The notes beneath the pieces are model-generated. The model worked only from the letters and a program-made list of their open reading frames with translations. It was not told the DNA's origin and did no database searches. From CAKUFA01 sp963646285 (GTDB taxonomy: Bacteria > Bacillota > Clostridia > Christensenellales > Aristaeellaceae), in the NCBI GenBank assembly GCA_963646285.1, contig CAVIWF010000019.1:1-39642 (forward strand): a stretch of DNA of 39,642 nt, given 5' to 3'. A program made the translations under genes and the position numbers. Every line of letters starts with the position of its first letter. Positions within the stretch are counted from its first letter, which is position 1. Of the stretch, positions 23,865-31,679 are shown in pieces.

Positions 23865-25015
23865 AAATGCATCTGACCCTGCCGGCAGTGGTGATTTTCG
23901 CCTTGCTGCTGGCCGCATTTTCCACGGGAAGCCCCCTGTTTTTCATGGCAGCACTGCTGCTTGTGCTGCTGATCCTTTTCGGATTCATCAGCGTATGGCA
24001 GGCTTCCCGAACGCTGACGATTCAGAGTGATCTCAGCGGCAAAACCGTTCAGCGGGGAGACAATGTGATCCTGAACGTGGTGGTGCATCATCACGGTCTG
24101 TTGCCCATTGCCCCCATTCTGCTGGAATTGTCCGCTACCCCCGACATGCCGGAAACCAAGGTACGGCTGAAGGATGCCCCCGGCAAGCATCAGCGGCTGA
24201 CGCTGCCTTTTCACGCCTCTCACGTAGGTGTCTGCGCCCCGGGCGTGAAGGCCTACACCATTGAAGATCTGTTTGGCTTCTTCTCCATTCGCCGCTGTCC
24301 CGAGGCTTCCCAGGGGGATTTGCTGGTGCTGCCAGTGGTTTTCCCAGTGGAAGATTTACTGTTTGCCCCCGGGGATTCCGGCTTTGAAACCCTGGCAAGA
24401 GCCACGGAGGACGTGACCAACCCCAGTGACGTTCGCACCTATCAGCAGGGGGATGCGCTGAAGAAAATCCACTGGAAGCTTTCCCTGCGGAAGGGTGAGC
24501 TGATGGTGCGCCGCTTTGAAGAGCCGGTGCTGCCTGAGGTGCTGGTGCTGATGGACTGTTCCCAGCCGCCCACCTGGGAGCACCCGGATGCTGAGGCGGA
24601 TGTGCGGGACAGTTTGCTGGAAACCGCTGCCTCCGTTGTTGCCCATCAGCTCCATTCCGATCATGGGGTGCGCTTGCCCCTGCAGGGTGCGCATCCCGTG
24701 GAATTTGAAAAATCCATGGGTCTGCCTCTGCTGCTGGAAGATCTGGCTCGGCTGGATTTTTCCGAAACCGACCGTTTCGAGCGGGTGCTGCTGCTGGAAA
24801 CCCGTCGGCTGCGGAAGGTGGGCTCCACCGTTATCGTTTCCGCAAGGCTCAACAGCAACATGGTGGATATGATGATCCGCATGCGCCGCATGGGTCCCTA
24901 TGTCCGCCTGTATCTTATTACTTTTACGCCGGATGACCCGAAGCTGGTGCCGCTGATCAGCAAATTGCAGCAGGCTGCCATTCAGGTACGGTTTGTTACC
25001 CCTGCCCCGGCGTAA
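23861..25015 (+). CDS. DUF58 membrane protein (VWA-related)
   Basis: A 384-residue protein with two hydrophobic segments at residues about 5-42, then a soluble region. The DUF58 signature is clear: DVRTYQQGDALKKIHWKLSLRKGELMVRRFEE, followed by LPEVLVLMDCSQPP, which resembles the start of a von Willebrand A-like fold. DUF58 proteins are nearly always encoded beside MoxR and transglutaminase genes and are presumed to work with them at the membrane. The exact function is unknown. The ATG overlaps the MoxR stop by 4 bases. Confidence 0.93.
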   Translation: MKMHLTLPAVVIFALLLAAFSTGSPLFFMAALLLVLLILFGFISVWQASRTLTIQSDLSGKTVQRGDNVILNVVVHHHGLLPIAPILLELSATPDMPETKVRLKDAPGKHQRLTLPFHASHVGVCAPGVKAYTIEDLFGFFSIRRCPEASQGDLLVLPVVFPVEDLLFAPGDSGFETLARATEDVTNPSDVRTYQQGDALKKIHWKLSLRKGELMVRRFEEPVLPEVLVLMDCSQPPTWEHPDAEADVRDSLLETAASVVAHQLHSDHGVRLPLQGAHPVEFEKSMGLPLLLEDLARLDFSETDRFERVLLLETRRLRKVGSTVIVSARLNSNMVDMMIRMRRMGPYVRLYLITFTPDDPKLVPLISKLQQAAIQVRFVTPAPA

Positions 25016-25045
25016 CGGATGATCAATCACAAAGGAGGTGCCACC

Positions 25046-27325
25046 TTGTCCCCTGAAAAGCAGGAATCGATTTCCCACGGCATTGTGGCCCTTTTCATGG
25101 CAGCCGGCTTGATGCTGCCCATTCTCGGCATGCTGGAGATCATGCAGTGGGCACTGCCCTGCTGCTGCATCCTGCTGGTGATTATCGCTGCATGCACGGT
25201 GGCCAGCATGCTTCGCAAGCCCCTTCGGCTGATTCTTTATGGCGTGCTGGGCGCTTCCGCCCTTGTTTTTCTGCTGACCCTGCTGGCAAACGGATCCCTC
25301 ACGGAAACCTTCCGGGCTATGGTCATGCAGATATCAGGTCAAAGTGCCGCATTACCCTTATATGCCCGTGAAATTGCATTGACCGCCGCCGTGCTGGTGG
25401 CCTTTGCTTCCTGGGGGCTTACCTGCCGTGCCATGGGGTGCTATCCTGCCATTGCCCTGGTGCTGCTCAGTGCGCTGATGCTTTGGCTCAGCAGTCATGA
25501 AGATTTGCTGTGGGGCCTGCTGCCTGCCGTGGCCTCCGTGATCGCCCTTGCCGTCATGACCACCCATGATGAGCTTCCCCTGAAGCGCATTCTGCCGGTG
25601 ACGGCAGCGGCGGTGCTGCTGGCGTTTTTCCTGACACCCTCCAGCGGCGTAACTGTTGCTCCCCTGAAGGAGGCTGCTGACAACCTTCGGCAGCGCATCT
25701 TTGACTATTTTTTCTTTACCGAACAGCGGGACGTGTTCTCCCTGGCCTCTGAAGGATACTATCCCCAAGGGCAGAACCAATTAGGCGGCACGGCAGAGCC
25801 TACGGATCATCCCGTGATGATTGTCTCCACGCCGAAGAAGGTTTACCTCCGGGGCATTACAAAGAACGAATACACCGGCCGCACCTGGCTGAACACCACC
25901 GGCGGCAGACGGTATCAGTGGCAATCCTCCCGGTGGGTCAACCAGCGCACCGCCTTGTTTAACATGGATCTGCCGGATGGCGTGCTTGGCTCCTCCGGCA
26001 GCCTGATGGAGGAACAGACGGTTATCGTTCAGCTGCTGAGCGAGAACGCTTCCAGCCTGTTTGTGCCCCAGCGGGTTCGTTCCCTGAACCCCGGCGGCGC
26101 CCTTGTTCCCTATTTCAACAACGCAAGCGAAATCTTCGCCACCCACGACCTGCAGGCGGGAGATACCTATTCCGTCAGTGCACCCCTGTTCGTGGCCGGG
26201 GATGCAGGTCTGGGCACCCTGATTGATGCCTGTGCCCTGACTGATGACCCGAACTACGCCAATATCCTGACCGAGTATACCAAGCTGCCGGATCACTTGC
26301 AGCAGATGGTGTACGACCTGGCACGGCAGATTATCACCGGCTCGGATACGCCCTATGAGCAGGCCTTTGCCATTCAAAACTACCTGAGCCGCAATTTCCG
26401 CTATTCCCTGACGGTGGACGACCAGCCCTCCAACCTGGACTTTGTTACCAATTTCCTGATGAACACCAAGAAGGGCTACTGCACCTATTTTGCCTCTGCT
26501 ATGACGGTGCTTTGCCGCATGGTGGGTCTGCCTGCCCGGTATGTGGAAGGCTACCTTGCCACCCCGGATGAAAACGGCCTTGCCTATGTGACCGGCCTGC
26601 AGGGACATGCCTGGACGGAAGTGTACTTCGAAGGCTTTGGTTGGCTGACCTTTGACGCCACCCCGGCGCAAAACAATCTGGTTACGCCACCTTCCTTCAC
26701 CTCCGAAAACGACAGTGACAGTGCTGCAGAGCCTACCCCTACCCCCGAACCGGAAAACAACCAGAGCACGGAAGACGATGCAACGCCGCCTCCGCAAGAT
26801 ACCGAGAATCAGTCGGATCAGGATGATGAGCCGACACCGCCCCCGAACAATGAGGATCCCTCCGTTGACCAGGATCCGCCCAGCAATCCTTCCCTGTGGT
26901 GGCTGTGGCTGCTGCTTGTGCTGGCACTGGCAGGCGGTGCAGCCTACCGCTTCCTGTCGGTACAGCCGGAACGCATGGCTGCCAAGGCCATCGACCCCGA
27001 GCAGAAGTTTGACCTATGGATTCAAGCCATCCGTGACATTCTGGATGTACAGAAGCTGCCCATCCGCACCGGTGAATCCCCCATGACCTACACGAGACGT
27101 CTGGACGATGCGCACCTGCTGCCTGCCAAGCTGTCCCCGGTAGGCGTGCTGATGGCCAACGTGTACTATGGCAAGATCATCCCCAACGAGGTGGAAATCG
27201 AACAGGTTCGCACCTCCTGGCAGATTCTCTTTAACGGCCTTTCCCTGCAGAAGAAGGCGCAGTTCCAGCTGAAGCGGTTTATCCGCCTGGACGGCAAAAA
27301 GAAGAAGGACAAAACAAAGCACTAA
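25046..27325 (+). CDS. Membrane transglutaminase-like protein (TgpA type)
   Basis: A 759-residue membrane protein. Several TM helices fill roughly residues 10-200. An extracytoplasmic region leads to a transglutaminase core with triad C479 (KKGYCTYFASAM), H521 (GHAWTEVYF) and D537 (LTFDATP). A Pro/Asp/Glu-rich linker spans about 550-620, a last TM helix follows (LWWLWLLLVLALAGGAAYRF), and then a cytoplasmic DUF4129-like tail. The start is TTG at 25046, six bases after SD GGAGGT; the ATG at 25019 lies ahead of that SD. The substrate is unknown; it may act as a protease or cross-linker at the envelope with MoxR and DUF58. Confidence 0.92.
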   Translation: MSPEKQESISHGIVALFMAAGLMLPILGMLEIMQWALPCCCILLVIIAACTVASMLRKPLRLILYGVLGASALVFLLTLLANGSLTETFRAMVMQISGQSAALPLYAREIALTAAVLVAFASWGLTCRAMGCYPAIALVLLSALMLWLSSHEDLLWGLLPAVASVIALAVMTTHDELPLKRILPVTAAAVLLAFFLTPSSGVTVAPLKEAADNLRQRIFDYFFFTEQRDVFSLASEGYYPQGQNQLGGTAEPTDHPVMIVSTPKKVYLRGITKNEYTGRTWLNTTGGRRYQWQSSRWVNQRTALFNMDLPDGVLGSSGSLMEEQTVIVQLLSENASSLFVPQRVRSLNPGGALVPYFNNASEIFATHDLQAGDTYSVSAPLFVAGDAGLGTLIDACALTDDPNYANILTEYTKLPDHLQQMVYDLARQIITGSDTPYEQAFAIQNYLSRNFRYSLTVDDQPSNLDFVTNFLMNTKKGYCTYFASAMTVLCRMVGLPARYVEGYLATPDENGLAYVTGLQGHAWTEVYFEGFGWLTFDATPAQNNLVTPPSFTSENDSDSAAEPTPTPEPENNQSTEDDATPPPQDTENQSDQDDEPTPPPNNEDPSVDQDPPSNPSLWWLWLLLVLALAGGAAYRFLSVQPERMAAKAIDPEQKFDLWIQAIRDILDVQKLPIRTGESPMTYTRRLDDAHLLPAKLSPVGVLMANVYYGKIIPNEVEIEQVRTSWQILFNGLSLQKKAQFQLKRFIRLDGKKKKDKTKH

Positions 27326-27331
27326 ACGCAG

Positions 27332-27369
27332 CCCGGCAGCTATGCAACCCGCATGCCTGCCGGGTTTTT
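27332..27369 (+). terminator. Intrinsic terminator of the MoxR operon
   Basis: CCCGGCAG (27332-27339) pairs with CTGCCGGG (27357-27364), followed by five T. It lies seven bases after the transglutaminase stop. Confidence 0.9.
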
Positions 27370-27384
27370 ATCGTGAAAAGATGA

Positions 27385-27403
27385 TTGCACCCGCCTTGTG
27401 CAA
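27385..27403. promoter_or_regulatory. Inverted repeat over the -35 of the arabinofuranosidase promoter
   Basis: TTGCAC (27385-27390) and GTGCAA (27398-27403), a 6-bp inverted repeat with a 7-base spacer, cover the -35 box. The position suits a repressor operator. It does not match the AraR consensus known from B. subtilis, and the regulator is unknown. Confidence 0.45.
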
Positions 27404-27424
27404 CCTGCTGCTTTGTGTTATGAT
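27396..27424 (+). promoter_or_regulatory. Sigma-A promoter of the GH51 gene
   Basis: The -35 is TTGTGC (27396-27401), the spacer is 17 bp and the -10 is TATGAT (27419-27424). An inverted repeat overlaps the -35. Confidence 0.65.
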
Positions 27425-27516
27425 AAGGTCATAGCAAAGGGTGCTGATGTTTGGGCGCAGTCGGCTGCCCGGCAGAAGTGCATCACGTTTTGAATTTCGG
27501 AAGGAGTATGGATTCC

Positions 27517-29031
27517 ATGAAGCAGGCAACCCTGATTATGGATCGGGACTATGTCATCGGTCAGGTGGATCCCCGGGTGTACGGTTCCTTTATTGAGCAT
27601 CTTGGCCGGGCTGTTTACGGCGGCATTTATCAGCCCGGTCATCCCACGGCAAACGCAGACGGTTTCCGCAAGGATGTGATCGATCTGGTTCGCAAGCTGG
27701 GCATTTCCGTTGTCCGCTATCCCGGCGGCAACTTCGTATCCGGCTTCAACTGGGAAGACAGTGTGGGACCCGTTGATCAGCGTCCGCAAAAGCTGGATCT
27801 GGCCTGGTTTACCACAGAAACCAACGAAGTGGGGCTTCACGAATTCGACCGCTGGACAAAGGCCACGGATACGCAGATCATGTATGCCGTTAACCTTGGC
27901 ACCCGTGACGCAGATGCGGCACGGAACGTGGTGGAATACGCCAACCATCCCTCCGGCAGCTACTGGAGCGACATGCGCATCCGCAACGGTGCAAAGGATC
28001 CCTTTCACATTAAGCTGTGGTGCCTGGGCAACGAAATGGATGGTCCCTGGCAGATGGGCCACCGTACCGCCACGGAATACGGCCGTGTTGCCTGTGAAGC
28101 GGGCAAGCTGATGAAGTGGACAGACCCCTCCATTGAGCTGGTAGCCTGCGGCTCCTCCGGCAGCGATATGCCCACCTTCGGCTCCTGGGAGTATGAGGTG
28201 CTCTCCGAGTGCTACAATGAAATCGACTACGTAAGCCTCCACCGCTACTATAAGAACCCCACCGGGGATACCGCCAACTTCCTCGCCAGCACCATGGATC
28301 TGGATGCATTCATCAAGGCCGTGGTGGCGGTGTGCGATGCTGTAGGCGGCAAGAAGCATACCAAGAAGAAGCTTCACCTGTCCTTCGACGAGTGGAACGT
28401 GTGGTACCATTCTGCCGAGCAGGACAAGGAAGTGTGGAAGCGGGGCAAGTGGAACCGTGCCCTGCCCCTGCTGGAGGATGTGTACAATTTTGAGGATGCT
28501 CTGCTGGTGGGCGCCATGCTCATCACCTTCCTGAACAATGCAGACAGGGTGAAGATTGCCTGCATGGCGCAGCTGGTGAACGTGATTGCCCCCATCATGA
28601 CCAATGACAACGGCGGCGCATGGGTGCAGACCATTTTCTATCCCCTGATGCATGCCTCCCGCTATGGCCGTGGCACGGCGCTGCGTCCCATTGTGCACAG
28701 CCCGGTGTATGACGCTAAGGACTTTGAGGAAGTGCCGGTGGTGTCCTCTGCCGCAACCATGGATGAAGAGGGCAACGTGACCATGTTTGTGGTCAACCGT
28801 GACCTGAAGGAAGATGTGGAACTGACCGCTGACCTGCGTGCCTTTGGCAAATTGAAAATCAGCGAACACATTCTGCTCCATCATGATGATGTGCATGCCG
28901 TGAACACAGAAGCAGACCCCGACCAGGTAAAGCCTGTGGCCGGTCCCGGCGGCGTGATGGACGGCGGTCATCTGACCGTTAAGCTCCCCGCCCTGAGCTG
29001 GAACGTTATTCGGCTGAGCAAAGAAGGGTAA
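27517..29031 (+). CDS. abfA: Alpha-L-arabinofuranosidase, GH51
   Basis: A 504-residue intracellular glycoside hydrolase that releases terminal L-arabinofuranose from arabinoxylan or arabinan oligosaccharides. The acid/base Glu is E173 in WCLGNEMDGPWQ and the nucleophile is E292 in LSFDEWNVWY. FIEHLGRAVYGG at the start and RYPGGNFVSGFNWED are hallmarks of the GH51 (beta/alpha)8 barrel; a beta-sandwich fills the C-terminus. No signal peptide is present, so substrates must be imported. The ATG at 27517 is chosen with SD AAGGAG ten bases upstream; the ATG at 27508 is one base from the SD. It stands alone, without arabinose-pathway neighbours. Confidence 0.95.
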   Translation: MKQATLIMDRDYVIGQVDPRVYGSFIEHLGRAVYGGIYQPGHPTANADGFRKDVIDLVRKLGISVVRYPGGNFVSGFNWEDSVGPVDQRPQKLDLAWFTTETNEVGLHEFDRWTKATDTQIMYAVNLGTRDADAARNVVEYANHPSGSYWSDMRIRNGAKDPFHIKLWCLGNEMDGPWQMGHRTATEYGRVACEAGKLMKWTDPSIELVACGSSGSDMPTFGSWEYEVLSECYNEIDYVSLHRYYKNPTGDTANFLASTMDLDAFIKAVVAVCDAVGGKKHTKKKLHLSFDEWNVWYHSAEQDKEVWKRGKWNRALPLLEDVYNFEDALLVGAMLITFLNNADRVKIACMAQLVNVIAPIMTNDNGGAWVQTIFYPLMHASRYGRGTALRPIVHSPVYDAKDFEEVPVVSSAATMDEEGNVTMFVVNRDLKEDVELTADLRAFGKLKISEHILLHHDDVHAVNTEADPDQVKPVAGPGGVMDGGHLTVKLPALSWNVIRLSKEG

Positions 29032-29055
29032 CATTTTTTCGTAGCTGTCCCAAAT

Positions 29056-29088
29056 CCGCCGTTTGCCAAGGTGCAGACGGCGGTATTT
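29056..29088 (+). terminator. Weak intrinsic terminator after the GH51 gene
   Basis: CCGCCGT (29056-29062) pairs with ACGGCGG (29077-29083), followed by TATTTTG. The T-run is poor, so termination may be partial. Confidence 0.55.
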
Positions 29089-29092
29089 TGCA

Positions 29093-29122
29093 TTGACAAA
29101 CCTTTGACGTTTATGAGAAAAT
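29093..29122 (+). promoter_or_regulatory. Possible promoter of the small secreted protein
   Basis: A perfect -35 TTGACA (29093-29098), an 18-bp spacer and a weak -10 GAAAAT (29117-29122). Transcription would begin right at the hairpin 29132-29161. Confidence 0.4.
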
Positions 29123-29131
29123 ACCTCCATG

Positions 29132-29161
29132 AAAAAGCGAGACCTGCAATGCTCGCTTTTT
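29132..29161 (+). terminator. Perfect hairpin with T-run just upstream of a gene
   Basis: AAAAAGCGAG (29132-29141) and CTCGCTTTTT (29152-29161) form a 10-bp stem with a 10-base loop. It has intrinsic terminator form and may catch read-through from the GH51 gene. It could instead be a 5'-end stem of the secreted protein mRNA if the promoter at 29093 is used. Confidence 0.55.
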
Positions 29162-29187
29162 CCATGCTAAGAAAGGCGGATGAACCT

Positions 29188-29775
29188 ATGAAGAAGTTCC
29201 TTTGTGCCCTGACTTCCCTGGTGATGCTGCTGGCCGTTGTCTGCGCATCTGCTGAAACTGTGGACGCTTATACCTCTGCTTCCACCACCAAGACCCTGCT
29301 GAGCGGCGATGACCTGGCTGCTGCCGAAACCCTGCTGGCCTCCCACAGCTCTGACCTGGCCACCAAGGCAGAAGCCTCTGCTGAAGGCTATACCGCTCCT
29401 GCCGATGCCCTGAACGCACAGATTATGTCCGTGAACCCCGATGGCAGCGTTGGCCTGTCCACCATTTCCGAGTGGAAGCTGACCCCTGCCGCTGATGGCG
29501 CTGCCGCTACCGTGACCCTGGAGCTGACCTATGGCCAGAACGCCCTGAACCTGTCCGAAGACGGCGCCCGTGGTACCCTGCTGGTGGGTGTGGACGGCAC
29601 CTGGTACATTGTGCACCTGAAGGTGCTGAACTCCGATGAGCAGGTATACAGCGATGAAGCCTACGAAGCCGGCGAGTTTGATCACCACTATTCCGGCTCT
29701 GACAGCAAGCTGTCCTCCTACACCATCGACTGCGAAGTGCTGTCCATCGAGACCAGCTTCCTGCTGATGTTCTAA
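29188..29775 (+). CDS. Small secreted protein of unknown function
   Basis: A 195-residue protein with a clean signal peptide (MKKFLCALTSLVMLLAVVCASA) cut before ETVDAY. There is no lipobox, so it is predicted to be released or wall-associated. The mature part is rich in Ala, Ser, Thr and Asp, acidic, and has a single cysteine (YTIDCEV); alternating hydrophobic stretches such as TVTLELTYGQ and GTWYIVHLKV suggest a beta-rich fold. I recognise no family. The start is set by the signal peptide and SD AAAGGCGG; an in-frame N-terminal extension is rejected. Flanked by hairpins on both sides, it looks monocistronic. Confidence 0.8.
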   Translation: MKKFLCALTSLVMLLAVVCASAETVDAYTSASTTKTLLSGDDLAAAETLLASHSSDLATKAEASAEGYTAPADALNAQIMSVNPDGSVGLSTISEWKLTPAADGAAATVTLELTYGQNALNLSEDGARGTLLVGVDGTWYIVHLKVLNSDEQVYSDEAYEAGEFDHHYSGSDSKLSSYTIDCEVLSIETSFLLMF

Positions 29776-29791
29776 TTTCGTACGACTTACG

Positions 29792-29830
29792 AAAAAGGCG
29801 GAACCGTTTCCAATGCGGCTCCGCCTTTTT
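29792..29830. terminator. Bidirectional terminator between convergent genes
   Basis: AAAAAGGCGGA (29792-29802) pairs with TCCGCCTTTTT (29820-29830), with T-runs in both directions. It serves the secreted protein gene (+) and the ABC exporter operon (-). Confidence 0.9.
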
Positions 29831-29846
29831 TGTATTTTCAATTCGA

Positions 29847-31679
29847 TTATTCTTCTCCGGCAAGGATATTCATACCCAGCTCTTCCTGAAACTGATTGGT
29901 ATACAGCTGATAGTAGTAACCCTGCTTGGCAATCAGCTGCTTATGGGTGCCTTCCTCCGTGATTTTCCCATGCTGAATCACCAGAATTCGGTCTGCGGAA
30001 CGGATGGTAGACAACCGGTGAGCAATGATGAAGCTTGTCCGTCCGCTGAGCACCTTTTGAATCGCATTCTGAATCAGCTGCTCCGTTTCCGTATCGACAG
30101 AAGAGGTTGCTTCGTCCAGTACGAAGATGGCAGGGTTGCACAGAATGGCTCTGGCGAAGGAGATCAACTGCTTCTGCCCGGTAGACAGGCGGTTGCCGCC
30201 TTCGCCTACATTGGCTTTGAAGCCTTCAGGCATCTTGAGAATGAAGCTTTCCGCACCTACCAGCCGTGCCGCCAGCTGCACTTCTTCATCGGTAGCATCC
30301 GGGCGACCGTAGCGAATGTTATCCGCCACTGTGCCGCTGAACAGGTGGGGAGATTGGAGCACGTAGCCCAGGTTGGATTGGAGCCACAGCTGACTGCGGG
30401 TTCGATAATCCGCCCCATCAATCAGAATCTGTCCCTCGGTAGGCTCATAAAAACGGCAAATCAGGTTCACGATGGTACTCTTGCCGCTGCCGGTTTCCCC
30501 CACCAAAGCAATGGTCTGACCATGCTGCACCTTCAGGTTAAAGTGTTCCAGCACCTTTTCCCCATCCTTGTAGCGGAAGGATACGTCCTGAAATTCAATG
30601 TCCCCCACAAGGGCAGGCCAGTTTTCCTTCCTGGGATGGAAATTGTCGCCGAACACAGCTTCCACCTCGGGAGTATCCACAATGTCAGGCTCTGTTTCCA
30701 GCAGGGAAACCACCCGTTCCGCCGCCGCCTGGGAAGATTGGAGTTCGGCAAAGATTTGGGCGATGTCCCGCACAGGCTGGAAGAACTGGACGGTATAGTT
30801 GATGAACACCTGCATCATGCCAAGGGTCATCACGCCGCTGAGCACATCATACCCGCCCTTCCACAGGGCGTAGGCCGTAGCCAGTGAACCCAGGGACACC
30901 ACAATGGGCATGAACAGGGCGGACAGTGTAGCCGCCCGAACAGAGGACTTGCGCATATCCTGGGCCACTTCATTGAACTCCTCAATGTTCATTTCTTCCC
31001 GGACAAGGGTTTTGGTGGTTTTTGCGCCGTTAATGCCCTCATTGAAGCCTGCAGTGATTTGGCTGGAGCGTTTCCGCACGCTGCGGTAAGCGCTGAGGAT
31101 TTCCCGCTGAAACTTCCAGCTGATCACCGCCAGCGGCGGCAGTACCAGCATGACCACCAGTGCCAGCTTCCAATTGAGCACCAGCATTTGGATGGAGCAG
31201 GCTACCAGAAACACTGCGCCCCAGCAAAGATCCACCAGCGACCAGCCGATGGTATCCCCCATGCGCTGGGTGTCCGTGGTCAGGCGGCTCATCAGGTAGC
31301 CCACAGGCATCCGATCATAGTAGGAGAAAGGCAGCTCCTGCAGCTTGTGGAAGCCCTGCTTCCGGATGGTGTAGCACACGCCGGTTTCCACCTTGCCGCT
31401 TTGGTAGATGAAGAGGAAGATCATGGCCACCTGAATCAGCAGCAGCCCCACGTACAGCACACAGAAGCCGGTTAATTGCTCCGTCTGCTGCTGACCGATG
31501 ATGGTATCAATGGCGTAGGAATTCATGAGGGGCAAGACCACGTCAATAATGGCAGACACCGTCATGAAGAGGACGATCAGGGCAAGGTTCTTGTGATAGT
31601 CCTTGGCAATGTGAAAGATTTTCTTCCACAGAGAAAAATCAATTCGTTTGGTGTATTCCTGTTCCTGAAAGGCCTGCAT
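29847..31679 (-). CDS. ABC exporter half-transporter with canonical Walker B (BmrD/LmrD-like)
   Basis: A 610-residue half-transporter. The TM domain (six helices, residues about 25-320) is fused to an ATPase. Walker A is GETGSGKST, the signature is LSTGQKQ (degenerate from LSGGQ), Walker B plus catalytic Glu is IFVLDEATS, and the H-loop is IIAHRLST. It pairs with the upstream gene: its ATG shares a base with that gene's stop (TAATG). Its intact DEATS together with the LSGGQ of the partner would make the active ATP site. Multidrug export is inferred from the family. Ends before a bidirectional terminator. Confidence 0.92.
   Translation of the reverse strand: MQAFQEQEYTKRIDFSLWKKIFHIAKDYHKNLALIVLFMTVSAIIDVVLPLMNSYAIDTIIGQQQTEQLTGFCVLYVGLLLIQVAMIFLFIYQSGKVETGVCYTIRKQGFHKLQELPFSYYDRMPVGYLMSRLTTDTQRMGDTIGWSLVDLCWGAVFLVACSIQMLVLNWKLALVVMLVLPPLAVISWKFQREILSAYRSVRKRSSQITAGFNEGINGAKTTKTLVREEMNIEEFNEVAQDMRKSSVRAATLSALFMPIVVSLGSLATAYALWKGGYDVLSGVMTLGMMQVFINYTVQFFQPVRDIAQIFAELQSSQAAAERVVSLLETEPDIVDTPEVEAVFGDNFHPRKENWPALVGDIEFQDVSFRYKDGEKVLEHFNLKVQHGQTIALVGETGSGKSTIVNLICRFYEPTEGQILIDGADYRTRSQLWLQSNLGYVLQSPHLFSGTVADNIRYGRPDATDEEVQLAARLVGAESFILKMPEGFKANVGEGGNRLSTGQKQLISFARAILCNPAIFVLDEATSSVDTETEQLIQNAIQKVLSGRTSFIIAHRLSTIRSADRILVIQHGKITEEGTHKQLIAKQGYYYQLYTNQFQEELGMNILAGEE

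Noticed and set aside
27418..29130. A 570-codon minus-strand frame opposite the GH51 gene
   Set aside because: The plus strand holds a complete GH51 enzyme with both catalytic Glu residues; the antisense frame has no SD or domain.
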